A stretch of 64,000 bases of DNA from Oceanihabitans iliipiscarium (GTDB lineage Bacteria; Bacteroidota; Bacteroidia; Flavobacteriales; Flavobacteriaceae), in assembly GCF_042686125.1 (NCBI RefSeq), contig NZ_JBHUOV010000002.1:372001-436000 (forward strand), in the 5' to 3' direction. Of the stretch, positions 8,315 through 18,852 are shown piece after piece. The notes below the pieces were generated by a model. It was not told where the DNA came from, ran no database searches, and saw nothing but the letters and a program-made list of their open reading frames with translations. The position numbers were made by a program, and so were the translations under genes. Positions within the stretch are counted from its first letter, which is position 1. The number at the start of each line of letters is the position of its first letter.

Positions 8315-10276
8315 TTATTCTTTAAAGTTCTTCAAACCCTCCATTAACCAATCATAATACGCCTCATCATCAGTTTCATAAGCATTTGTATAGTTTAACA
8401 ATTCCATATCATGATTCAACAATACATAAAAAGGTTGTGAGTTTGAAGCAAAATTAAGCGTTTGTAAAGTTGCCCATTTATCGCCTATGGTTTTTATGTT
8501 TTTAAGTGATCCATTATGTTTTATAAACTGAAACTGTTCATCTTCATCTAATTCTTTTCTATCATCAACATATAAAGACACAATAACATAATCCTTTTTT
8601 AATAGGTTATAAATCTTATCTTGGCTCCAGACTTGTTCTTCCATTTTTCGACAATTCACGCAAGCCCAGCCTGTAAAATCTAGCATGATAGGTTTATTTT
8701 CAGTTTTTGCAGCTTCAAGACCTTCTGCTAAATCTTTATAGCAATTTAATCCTAATGGACAGTCAGATTCTTTTTCGTACAAGCTATATGGTAAAGGTGG
8801 AGGAAAGCCACTTAAAAGCTTCAAATTAGCATGTTTTGTATTTGTTAAACCTGGAATTAAATACACTACAAATGCAGCAACTAAAACCGCAAAAGAGATA
8901 CGTCCGAAACTTAATTTTTTAAGCGGTCCATCATGTGGAAACTTAATTTTTCCAAGTAAATACAATAATAAACCAATCCCTAAAACTATCCAGATTCCAA
9001 TAAACACTTCACGTTTTAAAAGTCCCCAATGTTTCACTAAATCGGCATTAGACAAGAATTTAAAAGCCATTGCTAACTCTAAAAACCCAAGAACGACTTT
9101 CACGGTATTTAGCCAACCTCCAGATTTAGGAAGTGCATTTAACCATTTTGGAAACATTGCAAATAATGTAAAGGGTAAAGCTAATGCTAAACCAAAACCT
9201 GTCATTCCCATTGTAAGCTGCATGGCTCCACCATCGCTTGTTAATGAGCCTGCTAAAAGCGACCCTAAAATTGGTCCTGTACAAGAAAACGATACAATAG
9301 CTAGTGTTAATGCCATAAAAAAGATGCCTATAAAGCCTCCTATATTAGAAGAGGCTGCATCCATTTTATTTCCCCATGATGCTGGTAAAGTGATTTCATA
9401 ATAACCAAAAAATGAAAAGGCAAAAAAGGCTAAAATGAGAAAGAAGAAAATATTTAGCCACACATTGGTTGAAATGGTATTTAATATCTCTGGGTTTAAA
9501 GAATCTAAAAAGTGAAAAGGCAAACTTAACAACACATAAATTAATAAAATAAACACGCCATAAAGCATAGCATTAACCAACCCTTTTTGCGAGTTACTAG
9601 CGCTTTTAGTGAAAAAAGAAACCGTTAACGGAATCATAGGAAACACACAAGGCGTTAATAAAGCTATTAAGCCACCAAGAAACCCAAGAATAAAAATACC
9701 AAAATTAGATTTTTCTTTAACCTCTTCTTTTTCGTATTTATCCCAACCAGTCACATTTAGTTGTAGTTTTTCTGAAAGGACTTTACTCTTATCATCTATC
9801 GTAGCTACTACTACTTCACTAGAACCTGTTAAGCTAAAATTAAGAACCTGACTATCAAAAATACAGCTCTTATCGTCGCAAGCCTGATAAGAAGCTTCAC
9901 TTTCAATATTTTTAATCTCTGGATTTAATATTCTTATTTTTTGGGTGAAAGTAGCATGGTCTTCAAAATAGGTTAAATCCATTTGAAATACTTTGTCAAA
10001 ATCTGTAATCGACTCACTTTCAGTCGCTTTACCAATTAGCTCAAAATCTTTCCCTAATTGTTCTTCATTATAAAAAAACTCTGTTGGAATGGTAGAATCT
10101 TCGGGTAGAAACTGTGAGTATAAATGCCAATGGTCTTCAATCTCAGCCTTATAAATTAGATGGTATTCTGTGTCTGATAATTTTTCAGTTTCAGTGGTCC
10201 ATTTTACACGCTCTATTTGTGCATGAACTGTAAATATTGAAAATAAAACGAAAAGAAAAGCAAAGATTTTCTTCAT
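8315..10276 (-). CDS. dsbD: DsbD-family thiol:disulfide interchange protein
   Basis: This 653-residue protein passes electrons from cytoplasmic thioredoxin to the periplasm to keep thiols reduced. In order it has a signal peptide (1-19), an N-terminal DsbD-alpha-like domain with the cysteine pair CDDKSC, a polytopic core with the two electron-carrying cysteines (LLTPCVFPMIPL and FSCTGPILGS), further helices, and a C-terminal thioredoxin domain with CVNC (C539, C542) in FTGWACVNCRK. All six expected cysteines are present. Its start overlaps the tilS stop by 4 bases, so the two are co-transcribed. The thioredoxin-like gene at 61795 could be a client, but that is speculation. Confidence 0.93.
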   Translation of the reverse strand: MKKIFAFLFVLFSIFTVHAQIERVKWTTETEKLSDTEYHLIYKAEIEDHWHLYSQFLPEDSTIPTEFFYNEEQLGKDFELIGKATESESITDFDKVFQMDLTYFEDHATFTQKIRILNPEIKNIESEASYQACDDKSCIFDSQVLNFSLTGSSEVVVATIDDKSKVLSEKLQLNVTGWDKYEKEEVKEKSNFGIFILGFLGGLIALLTPCVFPMIPLTVSFFTKSASNSQKGLVNAMLYGVFILLIYVLLSLPFHFLDSLNPEILNTISTNVWLNIFFFLILAFFAFSFFGYYEITLPASWGNKMDAASSNIGGFIGIFFMALTLAIVSFSCTGPILGSLLAGSLTSDGGAMQLTMGMTGFGLALALPFTLFAMFPKWLNALPKSGGWLNTVKVVLGFLELAMAFKFLSNADLVKHWGLLKREVFIGIWIVLGIGLLLYLLGKIKFPHDGPLKKLSFGRISFAVLVAAFVVYLIPGLTNTKHANLKLLSGFPPPLPYSLYEKESDCPLGLNCYKDLAEGLEAAKTENKPIMLDFTGWACVNCRKMEEQVWSQDKIYNLLKKDYVIVSLYVDDRKELDEDEQFQFIKHNGSLKNIKTIGDKWATLQTLNFASNSQPFYVLLNHDMELLNYTNAYETDDEAYYDWLMEGLKNFKE

Positions 10277-11586
10277 AATTCTATGGTGATTTTTAAAATT
10301 TGTTTTGTTTTTTCTGAGACTCTATAACGATTATCACTTCGTTTATTGATAATCCAAATAACATCTTCACCAGAACACAAAACTAAAGTCTGCTCCTTTT
10401 CTATCAACGAATATTTTTCGTCTTTAAAAAATTTACTCAGTTTTTTTTTGTTTTGCATTCCAAAAGGATAAAAATAGTCGCCTTTTTGCCAAGGTCTTAC
10501 ATATAGTGGAAAATTTAACAAATCTTTATCAACATAAAGTGTTGACTTGTTATGCTCATGGATTTGTTTTACAGTTTCAAAAGTTAGTTGACCTAAAGGA
10601 ATATTCTTGAGTTTATCATCTTCAGAAATTTGAATTGCTTCGTGGTTTTCTTCTGAATAAATTTCAGTTAAAAGTAAATGTGTTCTATCTTTTAACAATC
10701 TATGAGTTTCTGAAAAGACTTGTTTCCCAGATTGTGCTTCTAGCAAATGATACACATCATTCCATGCAGTAAAATTGAAAGGTTTAAGCAATTCATACAA
10801 ATACAATTTACTGTTAGAGTATTTCTGAAGTTTTTTAATATTGAATTTAATCGTATTGCCTTCAACAGAAACCACTTTTTTCTGAACTCGAATCACAGCA
10901 TCTTCGACCAAAGATTTAGAAGCTTGCAAATAATGTTGAGTGTGCTTAAAATTTTGAAGCAGTTCAGCATTGACCTCTTTTAGCTTAGGTATGACCTCAT
11001 GTCGCAATTTGTTTCGTAAATATTTTATTGATGCATTGCTACTATCTTCTCGCCATTTTAGATTATTATTTTTAGCATAATCCTCTAACGCTTTTCTTGG
11101 AAATTCTAGCAACGGACGAACAATGTTTTCATTCACTTCTGGAATACCTGTAAGACCATCTAACCCAGTTCCTCTAGATAAATTGATTAAAAATGTTTCT
11201 AAATTATCATCGGCATGATGTGCTGTTAAAACATAATCAAATTGTAATTGATGACTTAATTCGTAAAACCAATGGTAACGCAATTCACGAGCTGCCATTT
11301 GTATTGATAATTTATTCGTTTCGGCATAAGTTTCAGTATCAAAATTTTCAATAAAAACTTCAACGTCTAAATCTTCAGCAAGTTGGAGAACAAATTCTTC
11401 ATCAGCATCACTTTCTTTTCCACGTAAATTAAAATTACAATGTGCAAGGGCAAAATTTAGCTTGGCTTGATGACATAAATGTGTTAAAACCACAGAATCT
11501 AATCCGCCAGAAATAGCGATAAGAAGTTTGCTTTCTTGTAGAAAAGGTAGGTTTTGATTTATATGTTTTTGGAAAGTTTGAAACAA
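10273..11586 (-). CDS. tilS: tRNA(Ile)-lysidine synthase
   Basis: TilS attaches lysine to C34 of the CAU-anticodon tRNA-Ile so that it reads AUA. The PP-loop motif ISGGLDSVVLTHL is near the N-terminus, followed by HCNFNLRGKESDADE and TAHHADDNLETFLINL, then the TilS C-terminal domain (YVRPWQKGDYFYPFGM). There is no in-frame ATG before the PP loop. Two TTG codons are available, at 11607 and 11586. I prefer 11586, giving MFQTFQKHI, because the family usually begins about 25 residues before the loop. The start is the uncertain part; the identity is not. Confidence 0.92.
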   Translation of the reverse strand: MFQTFQKHINQNLPFLQESKLLIAISGGLDSVVLTHLCHQAKLNFALAHCNFNLRGKESDADEEFVLQLAEDLDVEVFIENFDTETYAETNKLSIQMAARELRYHWFYELSHQLQFDYVLTAHHADDNLETFLINLSRGTGLDGLTGIPEVNENIVRPLLEFPRKALEDYAKNNNLKWREDSSNASIKYLRNKLRHEVIPKLKEVNAELLQNFKHTQHYLQASKSLVEDAVIRVQKKVVSVEGNTIKFNIKKLQKYSNSKLYLYELLKPFNFTAWNDVYHLLEAQSGKQVFSETHRLLKDRTHLLLTEIYSEENHEAIQISEDDKLKNIPLGQLTFETVKQIHEHNKSTLYVDKDLLNFPLYVRPWQKGDYFYPFGMQNKKKLSKFFKDEKYSLIEKEQTLVLCSGEDVIWIINKRSDNRYRVSEKTKQILKITIEL

Positions 11587-11727
11587 GATATAAGTAATTA
11601 GGCACAAGGCATTAGTTTAGAAGCTTTTTAATTAAAACATTAAGCATTTTTTCTATTTCAAGAGACACCATGACTATTCATTTAACAAATTTACACATTT
11701 AACTTTTGCCTTTTCGCTTTTGACTAT

Positions 11728-13023
11728 TCAACTTTCAAGAACTTCACGCATGGCCTTTGCTTTGACTAAACATTCTTCATATTCTTTTAAAGGTTGACTT
11801 TTAGCAGTAATAGCACCACCAACAGAATACGACACGTACTTATTGGTTTCATTATATAGAATGCTTCTTATAACGACATTAAAATCGAAATTTCCTTTAG
11901 GCGAAAAATAACCCACAGCTCCAGAATACAGTCCGCGTTTAGCATCTTCAAGGGTTTCAATTATTTCCATGGCTGAAATTTTTGGAGCACCTGTCATACT
12001 TCCCATAGGGAAAGTCGTTTGAAGAACATCTACAGGATGCACTTCTTTTTTAACTTTTGAAATAATTGTAGATATCATTTGATGCACTTGTTTAAACGTA
12101 TAAACCTGACACAATTCTTTGACTTTTACACTTCCTTTTTTTGCGGTTTTTGACAAGTCATTTCTTACCAAATCGACAATCATAATATTTTCACTACGTT
12201 CTTTCTCATCAGTTTTTAATTGCTGAATTAACGCTTGATCTTCAACATAATTATCGCTACGCTTAGCTGTCCCTTTTATAGGTTGAGACACTATTTTTCT
12301 TCCTTTCTTTTTTATATAACGCTCTGGAGAAGCAGACAACACGTACTTATCGCTAACTTTTAAAAAGGCAGCAAATGGCGTTTTTGAAATGGCGTTTAAT
12401 TTCAAATAGGTTTCTAAAGGATGAATTTGAGTGTTTTCAGTATAAAATTCTTGACAAAAATTAGCTTCATAAATATCGCCACGATGAATGTGATATAACA
12501 TCTTATCTAACTTATTAAAGTATTCGTCTTTAGATGTGCGAAGTTTTATTTTTATTGGATGGTCTGACACTTTTTGAAGACCATCAAACGAATACGTTTC
12601 AATACACTTTATATCATCTTGCCACTCATTTATAACACTATTAAGATACTTTATTACAAGCTTTTTTCCTTTAATTAAAAAAAGCTTTTTGGGCTGAAAA
12701 AAGTACAAATCTGGAAATTCTAAACCATCAAAATTATTAGATCCTAATTGCTCTACATCGTTTTTTAAATCGTATGTTAAATACCCAAAAATCCAATCGC
12801 CAGTCGTGTTTTGATAATCTTTTAGTTTATTAAAACCATTGCTATAATCGGTTTGAATACTTGTAAAAGCATCAACAGCTAATACAGCGTCATACTTAGA
12901 ATATTTTTGTTTACAATGATTTGAGTCTAACCAAACAACATCATCAAACTGTTGACTCCAAGCCAATAATTGGGTTTTAAAAATTTCAATATTATCAATT
13001 AAATGTTTTCTAGTTTGTCTCAA
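11728..13023 (-). CDS. pabB: Aminodeoxychorismate synthase component I (PabB-like)
   Basis: The 431-residue chorismate-binding enzyme converts chorismate to aminodeoxychorismate, with glutamine as amide donor via a partner amidotransferase, for folate synthesis. The C-terminal chorismate-binding core is clear: DIYEANFCQEFY, LSASPERYI, SQPIKGTAKR, ENIMIVDLVRNDL, FPMGSMTGAPKISAMEIIE and YSGAVGYF. No trp genes or pabA lie beside it. The PIKGT motif and general form favour PabB over anthranilate synthase, but that distinction is less certain than the family. Confidence 0.88.
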   Translation of the reverse strand: MRQTRKHLIDNIEIFKTQLLAWSQQFDDVVWLDSNHCKQKYSKYDAVLAVDAFTSIQTDYSNGFNKLKDYQNTTGDWIFGYLTYDLKNDVEQLGSNNFDGLEFPDLYFFQPKKLFLIKGKKLVIKYLNSVINEWQDDIKCIETYSFDGLQKVSDHPIKIKLRTSKDEYFNKLDKMLYHIHRGDIYEANFCQEFYTENTQIHPLETYLKLNAISKTPFAAFLKVSDKYVLSASPERYIKKKGRKIVSQPIKGTAKRSDNYVEDQALIQQLKTDEKERSENIMIVDLVRNDLSKTAKKGSVKVKELCQVYTFKQVHQMISTIISKVKKEVHPVDVLQTTFPMGSMTGAPKISAMEIIETLEDAKRGLYSGAVGYFSPKGNFDFNVVIRSILYNETNKYVSYSVGGAITAKSQPLKEYEECLVKAKAMREVLES

Positions 13024-13126
13024 AGAAAAATCTTTTTCAGATATCCATCAAATTTATTAAGAATCTACCTATTTTAGTTAAAAATAAACTACAAATAAAA
13101 CCATTTATACCTAACCGCTCTTTCTT

Positions 13127-16100
13127 ATGCATCATTTTTTAAAAAATTATATACAGTCAGCAATATGCTTCAGTTTACTTGTACTCCTCTCTTTTAGCAC
13201 AAATGCACAAGACACCAGTAAATATCAATTGCTTTGGAAAATTGAAGGTCTAAATTCTAAGAAACCTTCATACTTGTTTGGGACTATGCATTTAGATGAT
13301 AGCAGAGCTTTTAATTTTAGTGATGCTGTATTTCCAGCGATGAAGAGTAGCGAAAAATTTGCTTTAGAAGTTCAGCCAGATTCCTTAATACTACAAATGG
13401 CCTCTCAAAAATTTGAAACTAAAGCACATTTAGTCTTTAAAGAACTAATGAGTGAAGAAGAATACAAGCAGTTGGAAGATCGGTTTTTTGAAGTGAATGG
13501 ATTTACCTTAGAAGAAAGCGATATTGATGATCCAGATGCCTTATTAGCTATGTTTGAGCCAGATGAGGAGAAAGATGATGACAAAGCACGATTTGTAGAT
13601 TTACACCTTCTAGCACATGCAAAAACGATGCAAAAACAAATAATTGGTTTAGAAAATATAGATAACCAAATGAATCATTTTGCAAAGCTTTCTAAGGATG
13701 AAAAGAGAGAAACATTACTTGAAATCGTAGAGTATGATATAGATACTTATAAATCGCAAATGGAAGACATGATAAACATCTACATTACTGGAGACATCAA
13801 TGCTATTGATGCGTTTCTAATCTTGCATGATGGCTATGACGATGAACTAGCACGAAGAAATAAAGAAATGAGTCACAGTATTAATCATGAAATAGAAAAT
13901 GGAAGTTCTGTATTTTCTGCTGTTGGTGCTGCGCATTTACCTGGTGAATTTGGAATTATCAATTTATTAAAAAAGAAAGGTTATCAAGTTACTCCTGTTG
14001 AAGCAAATTTTACAGGAGTCGCTAATAATTACGAAATAGATGATTCTAAAATGTTATGGAAAACTTATACCAATGCCGACTTAGGCTATAGTGTAGAAAC
14101 TCCTTCTGAAGTGACTATAGACAACTCTTCGAGTAGAATTGCCATAAATAGTAGTACAGATTTAGTTTCTGAAAAGCTTTATTCTTTTTTTGCTATAGAC
14201 ATTAGAGCCAATCCTCAAAAAGAAGATAAAGAAGCTATTTACTCTCAAGTTATAGACAATGCTATAGCGAAGTATGAGGCAGAAAACATAATTAAAAAAA
14301 ACATAACTATAGATGGTGCTTCTGGCTATGATATTATATTCGAATTTAAAGAAAAAGAGGCGTTTTCTGCTGTACGCTCCATTTACTTGATTAAAAATGG
14401 TATTTTTTATCAATTTTTTATTCTAGGAAATCAAGAAAAAGTAAATAGCAAATCTGCTAATCGTTTTTTTAATTCAATTACTTTTTTTAAACCGAAACCT
14501 TTACCAGTCGCTTCTGATGTGTGGATTGATTATTATAATAAAAAAGGCGCCTTTTCAATTCAATTACCTACTGAACCAAAAGATTCGTCTAGAGAAGTTA
14601 ATAGTGGACTTGAAGGTGTTACAGAAATGACTGTGTTAAATATGTATTCTTCTCAAGATATGGTAAATAAAGACAATTATATTGTTCGTTATAACGACTT
14701 TCCGTTAGGGTACAGATTAGAAGATTTAGAAGCCTCATTTAAATCGATTGAAAACTCGTTTTTAGCCACATCTGAAATACTTTCTGAGCCCAAAGTTATT
14801 TATAAAGATGGCTATGAAGGTCGCCAATATGAACTTCTCATAAAAGAAGTCTCTCATGGTATTTGTAAATTGTTTTTTAGAGGAAATAGAACCTATATGC
14901 TCCTCAGTCATAAACTAGAAAAAGGAAAAAAAACAGACCCAAATAATCACTTTTTTGAAAGCTTTAAATTTGAAGATTTTATTGATGAAGATATAGAAGA
15001 ACACAGTACAGAAGACTTCAGCTTTAAAACCCTAAAATCAAATATGTATAATATAGATGAAGATGATTATACTGATTCTTACTTTGTAAAATCAAACGAT
15101 TATTATTCCAGAAATAATAATAGTGGAGACATGTATGCTTTTGGTTATTCTAAGCTGAAACCTTACTTTAAAATTGATACGCTTCAAAAGTTTTTTGAGA
15201 CTAATAAAGAAAATTTATTAAGTTATAACGAAACTGCGACTCATGAAAAAACAGTTTTTATTAATGAGGTTGAAGCTTTTGAATTTATAGCAATTAGTGA
15301 TAATGATAGTATAAAAACAAAGCATGTAATGTGGCTAGATAATGATTACTTTTTTCTGGCTTCTGCCTATACTAATAACGAAAATATTAATAGTGCTTTA
15401 ACTCAAGAGATTTTATATAGTTATCGAAATAAAAACAAAAACAAAACTCTCGACTATTATGCTTCCAAGACCGATGAAATCCTAAACGATTTAAAATCTA
15501 ATGACTCTTTAGTCTTCAAAAACGCAATTGGTGCATTTGAGTATTATGAGTTTGATGACTCTGATTTAAAAAAATTATATCAAGCAACTCAAAGCGATTA
15601 TGCTTCAGCCGAAAATAAAACCTTAGTACTTTCTACAATCATTTCAGAATTTAATCTTATTAATGATGAAGAAACTTTACCTTTTGTTGAAAAACTATAT
15701 CAGCAAACAGATGTAAATGATGATGCTAAACGAGATATTTTAACCTTAATACCACAACTAGAAAACGAAAATCGTTTAGAAATATTTAAAGCTTTATTTT
15801 TTAATAATCCTCCAAAAAAAGAAGCCAATTACAATTATAGCCTGTTTTCTCCTTTTAGAGATTCAACAGATTTTGCAATTAAAAACTACAAAGATTTTAT
15901 TAGCCTCAAAGATATAAGCAACTATAAAACTCAAGTTTTAAGTATTTCAGCTCACATATTACAATCAGATCACAGCAAAAAAGAGGAGGTTCTTTCACAT
16001 TTTAACAAGCTTACTGATAGCGCTTTAGTAGATCTTAAATCGTTTCAAGATATGCTTTCTTCTGAAGAAGATTATGATTACGCACAGCATAACCTAATGT

Positions 16101-16666
16101 ATAACTACTTAAATTATCTAAAAAGCGTCCCTGAATCCTCTCATATAGATTTTATCGATAATTTTACCGAACCTATAGTAACCTCTGATGCTAAGAGGTG
16201 GTTAATATTTGAAGCAGCTCAAACTAGGATTAAACATCATTTGCCTATTAAAAAGGAAACAAAATCTTCTTTATTAGATAGTTTAGACACTAGGTTTTCT
16301 ATGATAAAAAGCTACCATCAGGTAAACAAGTTAAATGAAGTTCCAAATAATTATATAACCCAAAAAGCGTTCTCAAAACTGTCTCTTGAACAATACTTAA
16401 GCGATAGTGACGAGTATCCAACTGAAACAAAATTAATAGGCGAATTAAAAGTTAAATCGCAATTATATCATGTCTATTCCTTAAACTACACATATGAGAA
16501 TCCAGAAGACAATGAGTCTTATTTGGCTGTTGTAGAACCTTCTTATAAAGTAACACAACAAAATGAATATAAAGCCTATCCTGTCATTACAGATTGGGAT
16601 TTACTTGAGGAAGATTGGAAAGCACAAGCAGAGCGTTTAATTTTAAAACCTCTAGAGTCTGAATAG
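13127..16666 (+). CDS. Giant TraB/GumN-family secreted protein
   Basis: The 1179-residue product has a signal peptide (1-28). Residues ~35-290 form a TraB/GumN (TIKI-like) domain with the family motifs YLFGTMHL (49-56), EVQPDS and GAAHLPGE near 267-274. TIKI members are metal-dependent peptidases in animals; bacterial activity is largely untested. The domain normally ends at about 300 residues. Here it is followed by ~880 further residues: two related segments starting WKTYTNADLGYSVETP and WIDYYNKKGAFSIQLP, each like a PsbP-type fold, then a long acidic helical region. It is transcribed alone, divergent from pabB. Confidence 0.8.
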   Translation: MHHFLKNYIQSAICFSLLVLLSFSTNAQDTSKYQLLWKIEGLNSKKPSYLFGTMHLDDSRAFNFSDAVFPAMKSSEKFALEVQPDSLILQMASQKFETKAHLVFKELMSEEEYKQLEDRFFEVNGFTLEESDIDDPDALLAMFEPDEEKDDDKARFVDLHLLAHAKTMQKQIIGLENIDNQMNHFAKLSKDEKRETLLEIVEYDIDTYKSQMEDMINIYITGDINAIDAFLILHDGYDDELARRNKEMSHSINHEIENGSSVFSAVGAAHLPGEFGIINLLKKKGYQVTPVEANFTGVANNYEIDDSKMLWKTYTNADLGYSVETPSEVTIDNSSSRIAINSSTDLVSEKLYSFFAIDIRANPQKEDKEAIYSQVIDNAIAKYEAENIIKKNITIDGASGYDIIFEFKEKEAFSAVRSIYLIKNGIFYQFFILGNQEKVNSKSANRFFNSITFFKPKPLPVASDVWIDYYNKKGAFSIQLPTEPKDSSREVNSGLEGVTEMTVLNMYSSQDMVNKDNYIVRYNDFPLGYRLEDLEASFKSIENSFLATSEILSEPKVIYKDGYEGRQYELLIKEVSHGICKLFFRGNRTYMLLSHKLEKGKKTDPNNHFFESFKFEDFIDEDIEEHSTEDFSFKTLKSNMYNIDEDDYTDSYFVKSNDYYSRNNNSGDMYAFGYSKLKPYFKIDTLQKFFETNKENLLSYNETATHEKTVFINEVEAFEFIAISDNDSIKTKHVMWLDNDYFFLASAYTNNENINSALTQEILYSYRNKNKNKTLDYYASKTDEILNDLKSNDSLVFKNAIGAFEYYEFDDSDLKKLYQATQSDYASAENKTLVLSTIISEFNLINDEETLPFVEKLYQQTDVNDDAKRDILTLIPQLENENRLEIFKALFFNNPPKKEANYNYSLFSPFRDSTDFAIKNYKDFISLKDISNYKTQVLSISAHILQSDHSKKEEVLSHFNKLTDSALVDLKSFQDMLSSEEDYDYAQHNLMYNYLNYLKSVPESSHIDFIDNFTEPIVTSDAKRWLIFEAAQTRIKHHLPIKKETKSSLLDSLDTRFSMIKSYHQVNKLNEVPNNYITQKAFSKLSLEQYLSDSDEYPTETKLIGELKVKSQLYHVYSLNYTYENPEDNESYLAVVEPSYKVTQQNEYKAYPVITDWDLLEEDWKAQAERLILKPLESE

Positions 16667-16681
16667 CTAAAGGATTTAAAT

Positions 16682-16689
16682 TATCTTTG
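16682..16689 (+). promoter_or_regulatory. -7 promoter element of the DEAD-box helicase gene
   Basis: TATCTTTG matches the Bacteroidota -7 consensus TAnnTTTG exactly and ends 17 bases before the GTG start. The predicted leader is therefore only about 10-15 nt. Confidence 0.6.
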
Positions 16690-16706
16690 CGACTTAAATA
16701 TACACT

Positions 16707-18062
16707 GTGACTTTTAACGATTTAAATTTAAATACGCCTTTATATAACGCTTTAGACGACTTAGGGTTTACAACACCTACTCCAATTCAGGAGCAAGCAT
16801 TTAATGTTGTAAGTTCTGGAAAAGACATTGTAGGTATAGCACAAACAGGTACTGGAAAAACTTTTGCCTATATGCTTCCTATATTAAAAAACTTAAAATA
16901 CTCACAGCAAGAAAACCCAAGGGTTTTAATTTTAGTGCCAACTCGTGAATTGGTTGTACAGGTTGTTGATGAAATTGAAAAACTATCTAAATACATTAAT
17001 AATCGAGTTTTAGGCGTTTATGGAGGTACCAACATAAATACACAAAAAAAAGCTATAGCTGAAGGTTTAGATATTCTTGTAGCTACGCCTGGACGTATGT
17101 ACGATCTAGCCTTATCGAGAGTTTTACAACTTAAGTCCATTCAAAAATTAGTAATTGATGAAGTTGATGTAATGCTAGATTTAGGCTTTAGACATCAATT
17201 GATTAATATTTTTGATATTCTTCCAGAACGACGACAAAACATAATGTTTTCGGCGACTATGACTCAAGATGTAAGTGAATTAATCAATGATTTTTTCATT
17301 TCTCCAGAACGTGTATCTATTGCAGTGTCTGGAACACCATTAGATAATATTACTCAATCTAAATATACAGTTCCAAATTTTCATACCAAGTTGAATCTAT
17401 TAAAATACTTACTTCAAGACGAAGAAGATTTCAATAAAGTATTAATTTTTGTTGCTTATAAAAAAATGGCAGATCGTTTGTTTGAAGCTTTAGCTGAGAC
17501 GTTTCACGACGAGTTGTGTGTCATTCACTCTAACAAAACACAAAATTACAGACTGCGAAGTATTGAGCAATTTCAGGAAGGCACAAATCGTATTTTGGTC
17601 GCCACAGATGTTATGGCACGTGGTTTAGATATTGATAATGTGTCACATGTTATTAATTTTGACACGCCAGATTTTCCAGAAAACTACATGCACAGAATAG
17701 GCAGAACAGGTCGTGCAGAACGTGAAGGACAAGCGTTAATTTTTTCAACCGAAAAGGAACAAGAAGCCTTAAAGCAAATTGAGCAATTAATGCAGATGGA
17801 AATTCCTTTAATTAAAATTCCTGAAGCTGTAGAAATATCTACAGAACTCATCGAAGAAGAACGTCCGCAAATTAAAGAACGTAACAATCCGCACAAAAGG
17901 TTAAAAGATGAGGATGCACCAGGTCCTGCATTTCATGAGAAATCGGCAAAAAATTCTAAAGAAAATTTAGGCGGTTCTTATAAATTTAAAATTGCTGCGA
18001 AATACAAAAAGCCAAAAACTAGAGGCGACAAAAATTACAATAAGCGCAATAAAAAGAAGTAA
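16707..18062 (+). CDS. DEAD-box family ATP-dependent RNA helicase (DEVD variant)
   Basis: This 451-residue RNA helicase has a Q motif (TPTPIQEQAF), motif I AQTGTGKT (45-52), Ia PTRELV, GG and TPGR motifs, motif II DEVD (151-154), motif III SAT, and the C-terminal RecA motifs RILVATDVMARGLDI and HRIGRTGRAER. Motif II is DEVD rather than DEAD, a conservative variant. The tail is basic (KPKTRGDKNYNKRNKKK), suited to binding RNA. The likely role is ribosome assembly or mRNA turnover. The GTG start is supported by the usual N-terminus MTFNDLNLNTPL and the promoter just upstream. Confidence 0.93.
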   Translation: MTFNDLNLNTPLYNALDDLGFTTPTPIQEQAFNVVSSGKDIVGIAQTGTGKTFAYMLPILKNLKYSQQENPRVLILVPTRELVVQVVDEIEKLSKYINNRVLGVYGGTNINTQKKAIAEGLDILVATPGRMYDLALSRVLQLKSIQKLVIDEVDVMLDLGFRHQLINIFDILPERRQNIMFSATMTQDVSELINDFFISPERVSIAVSGTPLDNITQSKYTVPNFHTKLNLLKYLLQDEEDFNKVLIFVAYKKMADRLFEALAETFHDELCVIHSNKTQNYRLRSIEQFQEGTNRILVATDVMARGLDIDNVSHVINFDTPDFPENYMHRIGRTGRAEREGQALIFSTEKEQEALKQIEQLMQMEIPLIKIPEAVEISTELIEEERPQIKERNNPHKRLKDEDAPGPAFHEKSAKNSKENLGGSYKFKIAAKYKKPKTRGDKNYNKRNKKK

Positions 18063-18155
18063 GAAGGAACTTGCAACTCATCGAAAATATTGATGTTTTA
18101 GAATAAAAATTGTTTTTTTTCGTTAGTTTTATTTTGAATCATATTCAAAATTTTC

Positions 18156-18746
18156 ATGCCATCTGCAATATTCAACATGCTTCCTAACCTCGAACCATTT
18201 AATTATGATGTTCATTTTGAACCCTTGTTTTTAAATCAGCATTGGGTATTGGTTAATGGTATAACAAAGAAAAAAGCAGTCTATATTTTTAAAGATGAAA
18301 ACACACTCAATATTCTAGAGAATGAAAAAAAAATAGAAACATCGTGGTCTATTGAGGTAAAAAACACCTTTACTATTGAAACGGAAGATGGAACAACAAC
18401 GGTTAAAGCTTTTTTTAAAGATGATGACATCTTAGTTTTAAATAAAGAAAATACAGGCGATTGTGCTGTATTTATTAATGAAAGCAGTTATAGTGATGGT
18501 TTAAATTCTGTAGAAGATGTTCAACACTTTCTTCGGGAAAAGTACAAACAAAAAGTGACCAACTTAATATACGATCATGAGTTTTATTATATTGAAAAAT
18601 CTCAAGAATTTGGTCCTTTTACCGTTGAAGAATTATCTGAAAAAGTAAAAAAAGACATTATAAGTGAGTACTGTTTTGTAAGAGATGTAAACGAATATAA
18701 TTACAATAAACGTTTACGTATTAGAGATTTAATAAGGGAGTTATAA
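18156..18746 (+). CDS. GYF_2-domain protein of unknown function
   Basis: The 196-residue protein has no signal peptide or membrane segment. The last ~50 residues fit a GYF_2 (DUF4339-like) domain: YYIEKSQEFGPFTVEELSEK, then a turn and a basic helix RLRIRDLIREL. Such domains typically bind proline-rich or partner peptides. The first 130 residues look beta-rich (WVLVNGITKKKAVYIF, WSIEVKNTFTIE, VLNKENTGDCAVF) and I do not recognise them. An alternative ATG lies at 18177. A strong terminator follows directly. Confidence 0.65.
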   Translation: MPSAIFNMLPNLEPFNYDVHFEPLFLNQHWVLVNGITKKKAVYIFKDENTLNILENEKKIETSWSIEVKNTFTIETEDGTTTVKAFFKDDDILVLNKENTGDCAVFINESSYSDGLNSVEDVQHFLREKYKQKVTNLIYDHEFYYIEKSQEFGPFTVEELSEKVKKDIISEYCFVRDVNEYNYNKRLRIRDLIREL

Positions 18747-18750
18747 TATT

Positions 18751-18782
18751 GAAAACCCCTTCCATTTCTGAAAAGGGTTTTC
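18751..18782 (+). terminator. Rho-independent terminator after the GYF_2 gene
   Basis: GAAAACCC pairs with GGGTTTTC across a 16-base interval, 5 bases after the stop. A short T run sits inside the right arm. Confidence 0.65.
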
Positions 18783-18852
18783 TAGTAAAAAACTCAAAAA
18801 ATCCAAGCCCTTCTAACCTAACCATAGCTAATTAACCATAAACACAACGTGT

